In this document: piece by piece, positions 1 through 7,581 of the stretch
Position numbering within the stretch: the first letter of the stretch is position 1
How the letters are laid out: every line of letters begins with the position of its first letter
NCBI GenBank assembly: GCA_022841665.1
Contig: JALHRB010000040.1
Span: forward strand, 1-35,992
DNA: 35,992 nt
From: Pseudolabrys sp.
GTDB taxonomy: Bacteria; Pseudomonadota; Alphaproteobacteria; Rhizobiales; Xanthobacteraceae
Reading direction: 5' to 3'
Translations under genes and position numbers: made by a program
The notes under the pieces: model-generated
Seen by the model: only the letters and a program-made list of their open reading frames with translations
Told to the model about the DNA's origin: nothing
Databases searched by the model: none

Positions 1-124
1 CGCGCCTGAGCCGGCGCGCGCCCATCCGCCGCGGCCGCCGCGGCCGCCGCGCGAGGCGGCCGAGGAGACCGACGGCAGCCACCTGCCGGCCTTTCTGCTC
101 CGGCCCGTGCCCCTGAAAGCCTAA
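1..124 (+). CDS. C-terminal end of an unidentified protein (5' truncated)
   Basis: An open frame (codons starting at base 2) runs from the window edge to a TAA at 122-124. It encodes a Pro/Arg/Ala-rich tail followed by a more ordinary ending, HLPAFLLRPVPLKA. A low-complexity basic-proline stretch before a short hydrophobic end is typical of the disordered tail of a larger nucleic-acid-binding protein such as a DEAD-box helicase or a DUF4167-type protein, but 40 residues are not enough to identify it. The first 60 bases are almost pure G+C repeats of CCG/CGG, so the frame could be fortuitous; the stop lies 160 bp before the next start. I do not assign a function. Confidence 0.4.
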   Translation, partial: APEPARAHPPRPPRPPREAAEETDGSHLPAFLLRPVPLKA

Positions 125-284
125 AAAGAGCCCCGCGAAGCCTGCCGCCGCGAAAGTTTACGCCGCGGCTAGGCCGCAAATTTACCGGCCGTTCATTTCC
201 GTGGCCTACCGTTGACGCGTGGAAAGCGTTGCGGCGGTGGGGCCGCGCGTCGCTGAGTGCTGAGTACCCGAAGGGGGTTTGCCG

Positions 285-1358
285 ATGACTGGGCATGCCG
301 ACGAACACGAACGCACAATGGCGTTCGCGGACATCGCCCTGGGCCAGATCAAGGCCCTGCGCCAGGCCGCCACGCCGCGCAATTACGAGGTCTGGTACGC
401 CTACGCGACCGGCTATCACCCTTCGCTGAACCAGAAGCTCAACGAAACGCTGCAGCAGAACGGCACGCTGACGGACGCCGACCTCGATCAGATCTACGAG
501 GCCTTTCTGTCGCCAAGCCGGCTGACCGAGCGCATCGACAAGGTCGGCAGCCAGGTCATGGGCGAGATCGAACAGGTGATGGCGATGATCGACGCCGCCG
601 CCGGCTCCGCCAACAGCTACACCGAGAGCCTCGCCGACATGACCGAAAAGCTCGGCCAGTCGAAGGACCGCGAGGGCCTGCGCGCCATCGTCGAGAGCCT
701 GGTGCAGACCGCCAAGGAGATGGAGGTCTCCAACCAGAAGCTGGAAGAGCGCCTCAACGCCTCCAAGCAGGAAATCAACGAGCTGCAGGTCAACCTCGAA
801 GTGGTCCGTACCGAGAGCCTCACCGACCCCCTCACCCAGCTCGCCAACCGCAAGTATTTCGACACGTCGCTGGAACGCAGCATCGCCGACGCGCACGCCA
901 AGAACGAGCCGCTGTCGCTGATGATGACCGACATCGACCACTTCAAGAACTTCAACGACAGCTTCGGCCACCTCACCGGCGACCAGGTGCTGCGCCTGGT
1001 GGCCATGTCGGTAAAACAGAACGTCAAAGGCCAGGACACCGCCGCGCGCTACGGCGGCGAGGAGTTCGCCGTCATCCTGCCCAATACCGTGCTCCGCTCG
1101 GCCATCACGGTCGCCGACCATATCCGCCGCGCGGTGATGACCAAGGAACTAATGAAGCGCTCGACCGGCGAGCATCTCGGCCGCGTCACCATCTCGATCG
1201 GCGTCGCCACCTTGCGCAAGGGCGACACCGTGCAGTCGCTCATCGAACGCACCGACACGTGCCTCTATTCCGCCAAGCGGCACGGCCGCAACCGCGTGAT
1301 GTGCGAGACCGACCCGGAGGTCTCCGGCGTGGCGGCGCCGGCCGCCCAGGTCGCCTGA
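285..1358 (+). CDS. diguanylate cyclase (GGDEF domain)
   Basis: A 357-residue protein predicted to make cyclic di-GMP from two GTP. The C-terminal half (about residues 185-345) is a complete GGDEF domain: it opens with TDPLTQLANR, has the metal-binding DIDHFKNFND motif, and the active-site loop is GGEEF at residues 257-261. The N-terminal ~165 residues are helical with a likely coiled coil just before the catalytic domain (EMEVSNQKLEERLNASKQEI), the usual dimerising arrangement; there is no membrane segment or recognisable sensor domain, so it should be cytoplasmic. The inhibitory site that is normally RxxD five residues before GGEEF reads KGQD (248-251), so product inhibition may be weaker. 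The ATG at 285 is preceded by AAGGGGG at 271-277; an in-frame TTG at 279 is less likely. It converges on sufA with only 16 bp between them and is not part of that operon. Confidence 0.9.
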   Translation: MTGHADEHERTMAFADIALGQIKALRQAATPRNYEVWYAYATGYHPSLNQKLNETLQQNGTLTDADLDQIYEAFLSPSRLTERIDKVGSQVMGEIEQVMAMIDAAAGSANSYTESLADMTEKLGQSKDREGLRAIVESLVQTAKEMEVSNQKLEERLNASKQEINELQVNLEVVRTESLTDPLTQLANRKYFDTSLERSIADAHAKNEPLSLMMTDIDHFKNFNDSFGHLTGDQVLRLVAMSVKQNVKGQDTAARYGGEEFAVILPNTVLRSAITVADHIRRAVMTKELMKRSTGEHLGRVTISIGVATLRKGDTVQSLIERTDTCLYSAKRHGRNRVMCETDPEVSGVAAPAAQVA

Positions 1359-1374
1359 CCGTCTCTCGTTACGA

Positions 1375-1749
1375 TTATTCCGCGGCGTCTTTCGCCGGCG
1401 TGAGCTGCACGGATTCGCCGCAGCCGCAGGCCGAGGTCTGGTTCGGGTTGTTGAACACGAACTGCGCCGAGAGCTTCTCGGTCTTGTAGTCCATCTCGGT
1501 GCCGAGCAGGAACAGCACGGCCTTCGGGTCGACGAGGATCTTGACGCCCTTGTCCTCGACCACCTCGTCGGTCGGCTTCACCGCGTCCGCGTATTCCATG
1601 GTGTATTCCATGCCGGCGCAGCCGCCGTTCTTGACGCCGACGCGCACGCCGGCGACGGGCTTTTCGGCCCGCGCCATCACGTCCTTGATGCGCAAGGCGG
1701 CGGCATCCGTAAGACGCATCACCTGGGGTCGGGGTCGTGCAGTGGCCAT
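1375..1749 (-). CDS. sufA: A-type iron-sulfur carrier protein SufA/IscA family
   Basis: A 124-residue HesB/IscA-family protein. A-type carriers accept Fe-S clusters from the SufBCD scaffold and pass them to apo-proteins in the cytoplasm. The three conserved cysteines are present: C44 in GGCAGMEY and C108/C110 in ACGCGES. The N-terminal ten residues are a basic extension before the domain, which starts at MRLTDAAA. It is the last gene of the suf operon, 34 bp after sufT. The start ATG at 1749 has GAGG upstream. ErpA-like and SufA-like proteins cannot be separated by sequence alone; the operon position favours SufA. Confidence 0.9.
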   Translation of the reverse strand: MATARPRPQVMRLTDAAALRIKDVMARAEKPVAGVRVGVKNGGCAGMEYTMEYADAVKPTDEVVEDKGVKILVDPKAVLFLLGTEMDYKTEKLSAQFVFNNPNQTSACGCGESVQLTPAKDAAE

Positions 1750-1783
1750 GGCAGTCCTCGTTCAGTCGTGATCTGGTCTTCCG

Positions 1784-2200
1784 TCACCACATATTCAATA
1801 CGAGTCGGGCCTCGTCGGACATCCGGCTCGGGTCCCACGGCGGGTCCCACACCACTTCGACCTTGGTTTCCTTGACCCCCGGCACGCTGGACACCGCGTT
1901 TTCCAGCATGATCGGGAGTTCCTGCGCCGACGGGCAGTTGGGCGAGGTCAGCGACATGTCGACCTTCACCGCGCGGTCGTCGGCGATGTCGATCTTGTAG
2001 ATCAGCCCGAGTTCGTAGATGTCGGCCGGGATCTCCGGGTCGTAGACCGTCTTGATCGCGGCAATGATGCTGTCGGTAAGCTGGTTGAGCTCGTCGGCCG
2101 GCAGCGCCGAAGCGCCGCTCACGGCGGCGTTCACCGGCGGCTTATCCGCCGCCTCGGGCGCCGGCACGGGCGCCGCGGGTGTCTGCGTTTCGTCGGTCAT
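1784..2200 (-). CDS. sufT: SUF-system Fe-S maturation protein (MIP18/DUF59 family)
   Basis: A 138-residue protein with a Pro/Ala-rich disordered N-terminus (about residues 1-35) followed by a DUF59/MIP18 domain. Diagnostic pieces are YDPEIPADIYELGLIY and the conserved cysteine in SPNCPSAQELP, then the WDPPWDPSRMS ending typical of SUF-linked members. Proteins of this family help deliver or maintain Fe-S clusters in bacteria, and the eukaryotic relatives act in the cytosolic targeting complex. The ATG at 2198-2200 overlaps the sufS stop by four bases (ATGA), so the two are translationally coupled. The exact biochemical role is not established by sequence. Confidence 0.88.
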   Translation of the reverse strand: MTDETQTPAAPVPAPEAADKPPVNAAVSGASALPADELNQLTDSIIAAIKTVYDPEIPADIYELGLIYKIDIADDRAVKVDMSLTSPNCPSAQELPIMLENAVSSVPGVKETKVEVVWDPPWDPSRMSDEARLVLNMW

Positions 2201-3438
2201 GCGAAGAATTCCTGCGCCTTGGCCAAAGAGGCGGCCAGCACGTCCACCTCCTCCTTGGTATTATACATGGCGAACGAGGCGCGGCAGGTGGCGGTGAGGC
2301 CATAGCGCGCCAGAAGCGGCATCACGCAATGGGTGCCGGCGCGCACGGCAACGCCAGCCCGGTCGATGATGGTGGCGACGTCGTGCGGGTGCGCGCCCTT
2401 GATCTCGAAGGAGACGATGGGGCCCTTGCCCTTGGCGTTGCCGACGATGCGCAGCGAGTTGATCGCGCCCAGCTTCTCGTGCGCGTATTTGACCAGTTCG
2501 TTCTCGTGCGCCCGGATGCGGTCCTTGCCGATGGAATTGACGTAGTCGATGGCGGCCCCTAACCCGACCGCCTGCACGATGGCCGGCGTGCCGGCCTCGA
2601 ACCTGTAGGGCGGTTCGCCGTAGGTGATGCGCTCTTCCGAGACTTCCTGGATCATCTCGCCGCCGCCCATAAAAGGCGGCATGGCGGCCAGATGCGCGTA
2701 CTTTCCGTAGAGCACGCCGATGCCGGTCGGACCGTACAGCTTGTGGCCGGTCATGACGTAGAAGTCGCAACCGATATCCTGCACGTCGACGTCGAGATGC
2801 ACCGCGCCCTGCGCGCCGTCGACCAGCACCGGGATGCCGCGCGCATGCGCCAGCTTGACGACTTCCTTCACCGGCACCGCGGTGCCGAGCGCATTCGACA
2901 TCTGCGTGATCGCCACCATCTTGGTGCGCGGGCCGAGCAGCTTCTCGAACGCGTCGAGGAGGAAATTGCCCTCGTCGTCGACCGGCGCCCACTTGATCAC
3001 CGCGCCGTAGCGCTCGCGCAGGAAGTGCCAGGGCACGATGTTGGAATGGTGCTCCATGATCGAGAGCACGATTTCGTCGCCTTCCTTGATGCGCTCGCGG
3101 CCGAACGTGTAGGCGACCAGGTTGATCGCCTCGGTAGCGTTGCGGGTGAAGACGATCTCTTCCTTGCGGGAGGCATTGAGAAAGCGCTGCACGCGCTCGC
3201 GCGCGCCCTCGTAGGCCTCGGTCGCCTCGTTGGCGAGGAAATGCAGGCCGCGGTGAACGTTGGCGTATTCGGTCGTATAGGCCTTGTGCATGCGCTCGAG
3301 CACCGGCGTCGGCTTCTGCGCCGAGGCGGCGTTGTCGAGATAGACGAGCGGCTTGCCGTAGACCTGCATCGAAAGCGCGGGGAAGTCGGCGCGGATGCGG
3401 GCGATATCGAGCGAACCGTTTTTCACGGCGGGATGCAT
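2197..3438 (-). CDS. sufS: cysteine desulfurase SufS (group II)
   Basis: A 413-residue PLP enzyme that takes sulfur from L-cysteine as an enzyme-bound persulfide and supplies it to the SufBCD scaffold. The PLP lysine is K233 in MTGHKLYGPTGIGVLYG, the upstream cofactor-binding region includes HHSNIVPW and VDGAQ, and the persulfide cysteine is C371 in RAGTHCVMPLL. The short active-site loop and the RxGxxC(x)xP context are those of group II (SufS) enzymes, which normally need a sulfur-acceptor partner (SufE or SufU). Neither is encoded nearby, so the acceptor is elsewhere or the small gene in this operon deserves testing. It overlaps sufT by four bases and is separated from sufD by 143 bp containing two hairpins. 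Confidence 0.95.
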   Translation of the reverse strand: MHPAVKNGSLDIARIRADFPALSMQVYGKPLVYLDNAASAQKPTPVLERMHKAYTTEYANVHRGLHFLANEATEAYEGARERVQRFLNASRKEEIVFTRNATEAINLVAYTFGRERIKEGDEIVLSIMEHHSNIVPWHFLRERYGAVIKWAPVDDEGNFLLDAFEKLLGPRTKMVAITQMSNALGTAVPVKEVVKLAHARGIPVLVDGAQGAVHLDVDVQDIGCDFYVMTGHKLYGPTGIGVLYGKYAHLAAMPPFMGGGEMIQEVSEERITYGEPPYRFEAGTPAIVQAVGLGAAIDYVNSIGKDRIRAHENELVKYAHEKLGAINSLRIVGNAKGKGPIVSFEIKGAHPHDVATIIDRAGVAVRAGTHCVMPLLARYGLTATCRASFAMYNTKEEVDVLAASLAKAQEFFA

Positions 3439-3452
3439 GGCTTACCTCTTGC

Positions 3453-3495
3453 CCCGGATGCGATGCAGCATGCAATGCTGCGTCGCCGATCCGGG
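3453..3495. repeat. REP-like palindromic element 1 (sufD-sufS spacer)
   Basis: An imperfect inverted repeat: the left arm starts CCCGGATGCGATGCAGCATG and the right arm ends TGCTGCGTCGCCGATCCGGG. The arms pair apart from one mismatch, a 2-nt bulge and a very short loop. It resembles the CCCGGG-capped intergenic palindromes that are common in Bradyrhizobium-type genomes. Its multi-copy nature cannot be shown from one window. It lies inside the transcribed part of the operon. Confidence 0.6.
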
Positions 3496-3522
3496 ACCTT
3501 CCAGAATTCCGCATTCGCAACG

Positions 3523-3569
3523 GTCCCGGGTCTGCACAGCGGCACTGCGTGCCGCAGTGCGCCCGGGAC
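3523..3569. repeat. REP-like palindromic element 2 (sufD-sufS spacer)
   Basis: A stronger inverted repeat capped by GTCCCGGG on the left and CCCGGGAC on the right, with inner arms AGCGGCAC and GTGCCGC around a TGC loop; one mismatch and a small bulge. It sits 27 bp from element 1 and shares the same outer caps, so the pair looks like a tandem BIME-style unit. In the sufD-to-sufS transcript it would fold into a stable hairpin that could stabilise upstream mRNA or reduce downstream expression. Confidence 0.65.
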
Positions 3570-3581
3570 GCGAAAACGTCG

Positions 3582-4895
3582 TCATTTCCGCGCCCCCAGC
3601 CATGCGACGGCCGCGTCCATCAGCGCCGCGCGGATGCCCTCATGCGCGATTTCCTCGACGGTCTCGCCGATGAAGGCCTGGATCAGCAGCGCCTCGGCTT
3701 CCTTGTCGGTGATGCCGCGCGACATCAGATAGAACTTGAGGCCCGGGTCGAGCGCGCCCGCCGTGGCGCCGTGGCCGCAGACCACGTCGTCGGCGAAGAT
3801 CTCCAGCTCAGGCTTGTTGTCGGCTTCCGCCTCGTCGGACAAGAGCAGCGCCCGCGTCATCATCTTGGCGTCGGTCTTCTGCGCATGCGGCGCGACCACG
3901 ATCTTGCCCTGGAACACGCTGTGGCTCTCGTCGTCGAGCACCGCCCTGAACTGCTCGCGGCTCTCGCAATGGACGGCCGCGTGCTCGATCAGCAGCGTCG
4001 TGTCCACATGCTCCTTGCCGCGCAACAGGCTGACGCCGCGAATGCCGCCATGGGCATGCTCGCCGGTAAAACGGATGAAGTTCTGATTGCGCACGACGCT
4101 CGAGTCGCGCGTGAAGGCGAACGAGCGGAACTGCGCCTTGGCGCCTATTGTAGCCAACAGGCTCGCGACGTGCAGCGCGCGGGCTTGCGTGAGCTTGAAG
4201 TAATCGACCTGCGCCTCGTCGCCGACAACCAGCTCAAGCGCGGCGTTGACCTGCGCCGCCCCGCTTTCGTGGTCCTCGATGATGGTCGCCTTGGCGCCCT
4301 TTTCCACGACGATCAGCGAGCGGATGAAGGACGAACTCGGCTTGTCGGCGCCGGCGGCAAAGACCAGATGGATCGGCCGCTTGATCTCGGCGCCTGCGGC
4401 GATGCGGATGACCGCGCCATCGCCCATCAGCGCCGCGTTGAGCGCCACCGCCACGTCATCGGTCGGGAAGGTCTTGCCGAGCTGCGCGGCGGTCGCCGCA
4501 TCGCCCTTGGCCAGCGCCTCGGCCAGCGACGCGATGCTGAGGCCCTGCTCCGGCGTCAGGTCGGACTGCTCGGGCACGAACGCCCCGTCGGCGAATACCA
4601 GCCGCCGGCAGTCGATGCCGGCCAGCAGCTTGCCCGCGTCCTTCGCCCGCGCCTTGGCCGCAGCATCCGGCGGCGCTGCCAGTGGATAGAGGTCGCGCAT
4701 CAGCGCGCGCAAGTCGGTGTATTTCCATTCCTCGACGCGCCGGTGCGGCAGCCCGCGCGTCTCGAACGTCGCAAAGGCGTCCGCGCGCAAGGCCGCCACG
4801 GCGCCCTTGCCCGGCAACGTGTCGCGCGTGGCGGCGAAGGCCGCGCTCAGCGCCTGCTCGGCCGGCGTTTTCATGGTGCGCACGTCGGCATTCAT
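3582..4895 (-). CDS. sufD: Fe-S scaffold subunit SufD
   Basis: A 437-residue SufD protein, partner of SufB and SufC in the cytoplasmic SufBC2D complex that assembles Fe-S clusters. The N-terminal helical part contains LPHRRVEEWKYTDLRAL, a SufD hallmark, and the C-terminal beta-helix ends with the conserved VCGHGATAGALDPGLKFYLMSRG region, whose Cys and His correspond to residues implicated at the SufB-SufD interface. I use the ATG at 4895, four bases after the sufC stop; a longer in-frame start at 4955 would run deep into sufC, and an ATG at 4874 is a possible alternative. There is no strong ribosome-binding site, consistent with translational coupling to sufC. Confidence 0.92.
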   Translation of the reverse strand: MNADVRTMKTPAEQALSAAFAATRDTLPGKGAVAALRADAFATFETRGLPHRRVEEWKYTDLRALMRDLYPLAAPPDAAAKARAKDAGKLLAGIDCRRLVFADGAFVPEQSDLTPEQGLSIASLAEALAKGDAATAAQLGKTFPTDDVAVALNAALMGDGAVIRIAAGAEIKRPIHLVFAAGADKPSSSFIRSLIVVEKGAKATIIEDHESGAAQVNAALELVVGDEAQVDYFKLTQARALHVASLLATIGAKAQFRSFAFTRDSSVVRNQNFIRFTGEHAHGGIRGVSLLRGKEHVDTTLLIEHAAVHCESREQFRAVLDDESHSVFQGKIVVAPHAQKTDAKMMTRALLLSDEAEADNKPELEIFADDVVCGHGATAGALDPGLKFYLMSRGITDKEAEALLIQAFIGETVEEIAHEGIRAALMDAAVAWLGARK

Positions 4896-4899
4896 GGAA

Positions 4900-5655
4900 T
4901 CACGCCGCCTCGCCGGTGAATTGCGCATAGCCCTTGGCTTCGAGCTCGAGCGCAAGCTCCTTGCCGCCCGACTTCACGACTTTGCCCTTGGCCAGCACGT
5001 GCACCACGTCGGGCACGATGAAATTGAGCAGCCGCTGATAGTGCGTGATGACGATCATCGAGCGCTCCGGCGAGCGCAGCCGGTTGACGCCCTCGGCCAC
5101 GATCTGCAGCGCGTCGATGTCGAGCCCGGAATCGGTTTCGTCGAGCACGGCCAGCCGCGGCTGCAGGACCGCCATCTGCAAGATTTCGTTGCGCTTCTTC
5201 TCGCCGCCGGAAAAGCCGACATTGACGGCGCGCCGCAGCATCTCCTGGCTGATGCCGAGCTTGGCGGACGTTTCGCGCACCAGCTTCATGAACTCCGGCG
5301 TCGACAGCTCACCCTGCCCGCGCGTCTTGCGCTGCGCGTTGAGCGCCGTGCGCAGGAAGGTCATGGTGGCGACGCCCGGCACTTCCACCGGATACTGGAA
5401 GGCCAGAAAAACGCCTTTGGCGGCGCGCTCGTCCGCGCCCATCTCGAGGATGTTCTCCCCGTCGAGCAGCACCTCGCCCTCGGTGACCTCGTAACCCGGC
5501 TTGCCGGCGAGCACATAAGCGAGCGTCGACTTGCCGGAGCCGTTCGGCCCCATGATCGCCGCCACCTGGCCTTTTTCGACCGACAAAGTGAGGCCGTCGA
5601 GGATCTTCTTGCCCTCGACCTCGACATGCAGATTTTTGACTTCCAAAAGCATCAT
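4900..5655 (-). CDS. sufC: Fe-S assembly ATPase SufC
   Basis: A 251-residue ABC-type ATPase without membrane domains. Walker A is GPNGSGKST (36-44), the Q-loop glutamine is Q87 in AFQYP, the signature is FSGGEKKRNE (148-157), Walker B is LAVLDETDSGLD with the catalytic E173, and the switch histidine is in VITHYQRLL. SufC dimerises on SufB-SufD, and ATP binding reshapes the scaffold for cluster formation. Two ATG codons occur in tandem (5655 and 5652); GGAA lies just upstream. It starts nine bases after the 100-residue gene ends and stops four bases before sufD starts. Confidence 0.96.
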   Translation of the reverse strand: MMLLEVKNLHVEVEGKKILDGLTLSVEKGQVAAIMGPNGSGKSTLAYVLAGKPGYEVTEGEVLLDGENILEMGADERAAKGVFLAFQYPVEVPGVATMTFLRTALNAQRKTRGQGELSTPEFMKLVRETSAKLGISQEMLRRAVNVGFSGGEKKRNEILQMAVLQPRLAVLDETDSGLDIDALQIVAEGVNRLRSPERSMIVITHYQRLLNFIVPDVVHVLAKGKVVKSGGKELALELEAKGYAQFTGEAA

Positions 5656-5664
5656 GCGTTCCAG

Positions 5665-5967
5665 TTATTGAGCCAATACCGAAATCTCGTCGACGAGCTG
5701 TTCGAGCGTGCGCTCGCGGCCGCCGCCCGCGTCGACCACGTTGGTCGAAGGCACCGACACGTTCTCCGTCACGTGGAAACGCCCCTCGCCGATGCGCCGG
5801 ACGATCAGGAACCGCTGCCCGCCCTTGATCACGAGGTCGTCGTTCTCGCGATAGACCTCGACATCGGGGAAATGCGCCGCCACGCAATCGACAAGCTCGC
5901 CCGCCGGCTTGCCACCGCCCAGGCAGGCGCCCGCCTCGCGCGCGAATTTCTGGCGATCGACGCTCAT
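5665..5967 (-). CDS. uncharacterised 100-residue protein embedded in the suf operon
   Basis: The ATG at 5967 overlaps the sufB stop by four bases (ATGA), and the gene ends nine bases before sufC. The product is 100 residues. It has no signal peptide or membrane helix and only two cysteines (C15 and C28), so it is not an obvious Fe-S protein by itself. The middle looks like short beta strands ([21 protein letters not shown], then FHVTENVSV) followed by a Gly/Arg turn and a C-terminal helix ([14 protein letters not shown]), giving a small alpha/beta fold. From general knowledge, Hyphomicrobiales suf operons often carry a hypothetical gene at this place. I recognise no domain. A role as scaffold accessory factor is only inference from position and coupling. 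Confidence 0.8.
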   Translation of the reverse strand: MSVDRQKFAREAGACLGGGKPAGELVDCVAAHFPDVEVYRENDDLVIKGGQRFLIVRRIGEGRFHVTENVSVPSTNVVDAGGGRERTLEQLVDEISVLAQ

Positions 5968-7484
5968 CCGACGCTTCCCTCCAGCGAGATCGAAATCAGC
6001 TTCTGCGCCTCGACGGCAAACTCCATCGGCAGCTGCTGCAGCACGTCCTTGACGAAGCCGTTGACCACCAGCGCCGTCGCTTCTTCCGCCGACATGCCGC
6101 GGCTCTGGCAATAGAACAGCATGTCCTCGGAGATCTTCGACGTCGTGGCCTCGTGCTCGAAGGTGGCGGAGGAATTCTTCGCCTCGATATAGGGTACGGT
6201 ATGCGCGCCGCACTTGTTGCCGATCAGCAACGAGTCGCAGTTGGTGAAATTGCGTGCGCCCGTGGCCTTGCGGTGCGCCGAAACGAGCCCACGATAGGTG
6301 TTGTTCGATTTGCCGGCCGCGATGCCCTTGGAGATGATCCGGCTCACGGTGTTCTTGCCGAGGTGGATCATCTTCGTCCCGGAGTCGACCTGCTGGTGGC
6401 CGTTCGAGATGGCGATCGAGTAGAACTCGCCGCGCGAATTGTCGCCGCGCAGGATGCAGCTCGGATATTTCCAGGTGATGGCCGAGCCGGTCTCGACCTG
6501 CGTCCAGGAAATCTTGGATCGCGCGCCGCGGCAGTCGCCGCGCTTGGTGACGAAGTTGAAGATGCCGCCCTTGCCGTTGGCGTCGCCGGGGTACCAGTTC
6601 TGCACGGTCGAATACTTGATCTCGGCGTCGTCGAGCGCGACCAGTTCGACCACCGCGGCGTGCAGCTGGTTCTCGTCGCGCATCGGCGCCGTGCAGCCTT
6701 CGAGGTAGCTCACATAGGCGCCCTTGTCGGCGATGATCAGCGTGCGCTCGAACTGGCCGGTATTGGCCTCGTTGATGCGGAAATAGGTCGACAACTCCAT
6801 CGGGCAGCGCACGCCCGGCGGCACGTAGACGAAGGAGCCGTCGGAAAACACCGCCGAGTTCAGCGTGGCGAAGAAGTTGTCCGAGGTCGGCACCACCGAA
6901 CCCAGATATTTCTTGACCAGATCGGGATGCTCGCGGACCGCCTCCGACATCGGCATGAAGATCACGCCGGCCTTCTTGAGCTCTTCCTTGAAGGTAGTGG
7001 CGACCGAGACCGAGTCGAACACGGCGTCGACCGCGACGCGGCCACGCGCCTCGCCGACCGTCATCTCGTCGTCGTCGAGCTTGGACGGCTCGCCTTGCTT
7101 GCGCACGCCGGCGAGGATTTCCTGCTCTTTCAGCGGAATGCCGAGCTTCTCGTAGGTGCGCAGGATTTCCGGGTCGACCTCGTCGAGCGAGGCGAGCGCG
7201 TTCCGCTTCGGCGCGGAATAATAATAGAGGTCCTGATAATCGATCTTCGGATAGCTGACGCGCGCCCAGGTCGGCTCGCGCATGGTCAGCCAGCGCTTAT
7301 AGGCTTCCAGCCGCCAGGCCAGCATCCATTCCGGCTCGCTCTTCTTGGCCGAGATGAAACGGATGGTGTCTTCCGACAGGCCCTTGGGGGCCTTCTCGGA
7401 TTCGATGTCGGTGACGAACCCGTATTTGTATTGATCAACGTCGATTAGGCGGACCTGTTCGACGGTCTCTTGTACGGCCGGCAT
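5964..7484 (-). CDS. sufB: Fe-S scaffold subunit SufB
   Basis: A 506-residue SufB, the core scaffold on which the nascent cluster is built. The N-terminus carries [26 protein letters not shown], and the C-terminal beta-helix contains [20 protein letters not shown] with C416, equivalent to the essential C405 of E. coli SufB, then [22 protein letters not shown] containing the conserved Glu. Length matches the family. It is the second gene of the operon, 97 bp after the NifS-type desulfurase, and its stop overlaps the start of the 100-residue gene by four bases, so expression of the two is coupled. Confidence 0.96.
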   Translation of the reverse strand: MPAVQETVEQVRLIDVDQYKYGFVTDIESEKAPKGLSEDTIRFISAKKSEPEWMLAWRLEAYKRWLTMREPTWARVSYPKIDYQDLYYYSAPKRNALASLDEVDPEILRTYEKLGIPLKEQEILAGVRKQGEPSKLDDDEMTVGEARGRVAVDAVFDSVSVATTFKEELKKAGVIFMPMSEAVREHPDLVKKYLGSVVPTSDNFFATLNSAVFSDGSFVYVPPGVRCPMELSTYFRINEANTGQFERTLIIADKGAYVSYLEGCTAPMRDENQLHAAVVELVALDDAEIKYSTVQNWYPGDANGKGGIFNFVTKRGDCRGARSKISWTQVETGSAITWKYPSCILRGDNSRGEFYSIAISNGHQQVDSGTKMIHLGKNTVSRIISKGIAAGKSNNTYRGLVSAHRKATGARNFTNCDSLLIGNKCGAHTVPYIEAKNSSATFEHEATTSKISEDMLFYCQSRGMSAEEATALVVNGFVKDVLQQLPMEFAVEAQKLISISLEGSVG

Positions 7485-7581
7485 TCTTCCCTCCGCTCAC
7501 GGCTGCAAGGGCCGCGGGTTGGATTTGTCGGTTATGGTCAGTTGCGTTTGGCTTTCGCGAACCGTCCTGTGTTGGCGCCGC

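Noticed and set aside
1-60. Repeated CCGCGGCCG triplets as a tandem repeat array or CRISPR.
   Set aside because: The pattern is short, fits a Pro/Arg-rich protein tail, and has no spacer structure. No CRISPR-like repeat-spacer pattern occurs in the window.
5665-6213. Longer version (182 codons) of the small suf gene.
   Set aside because: The extra N-terminal part lies within sufB in another frame and is Arg-rich; the ATGA overlap at 5967 gives a natural start.
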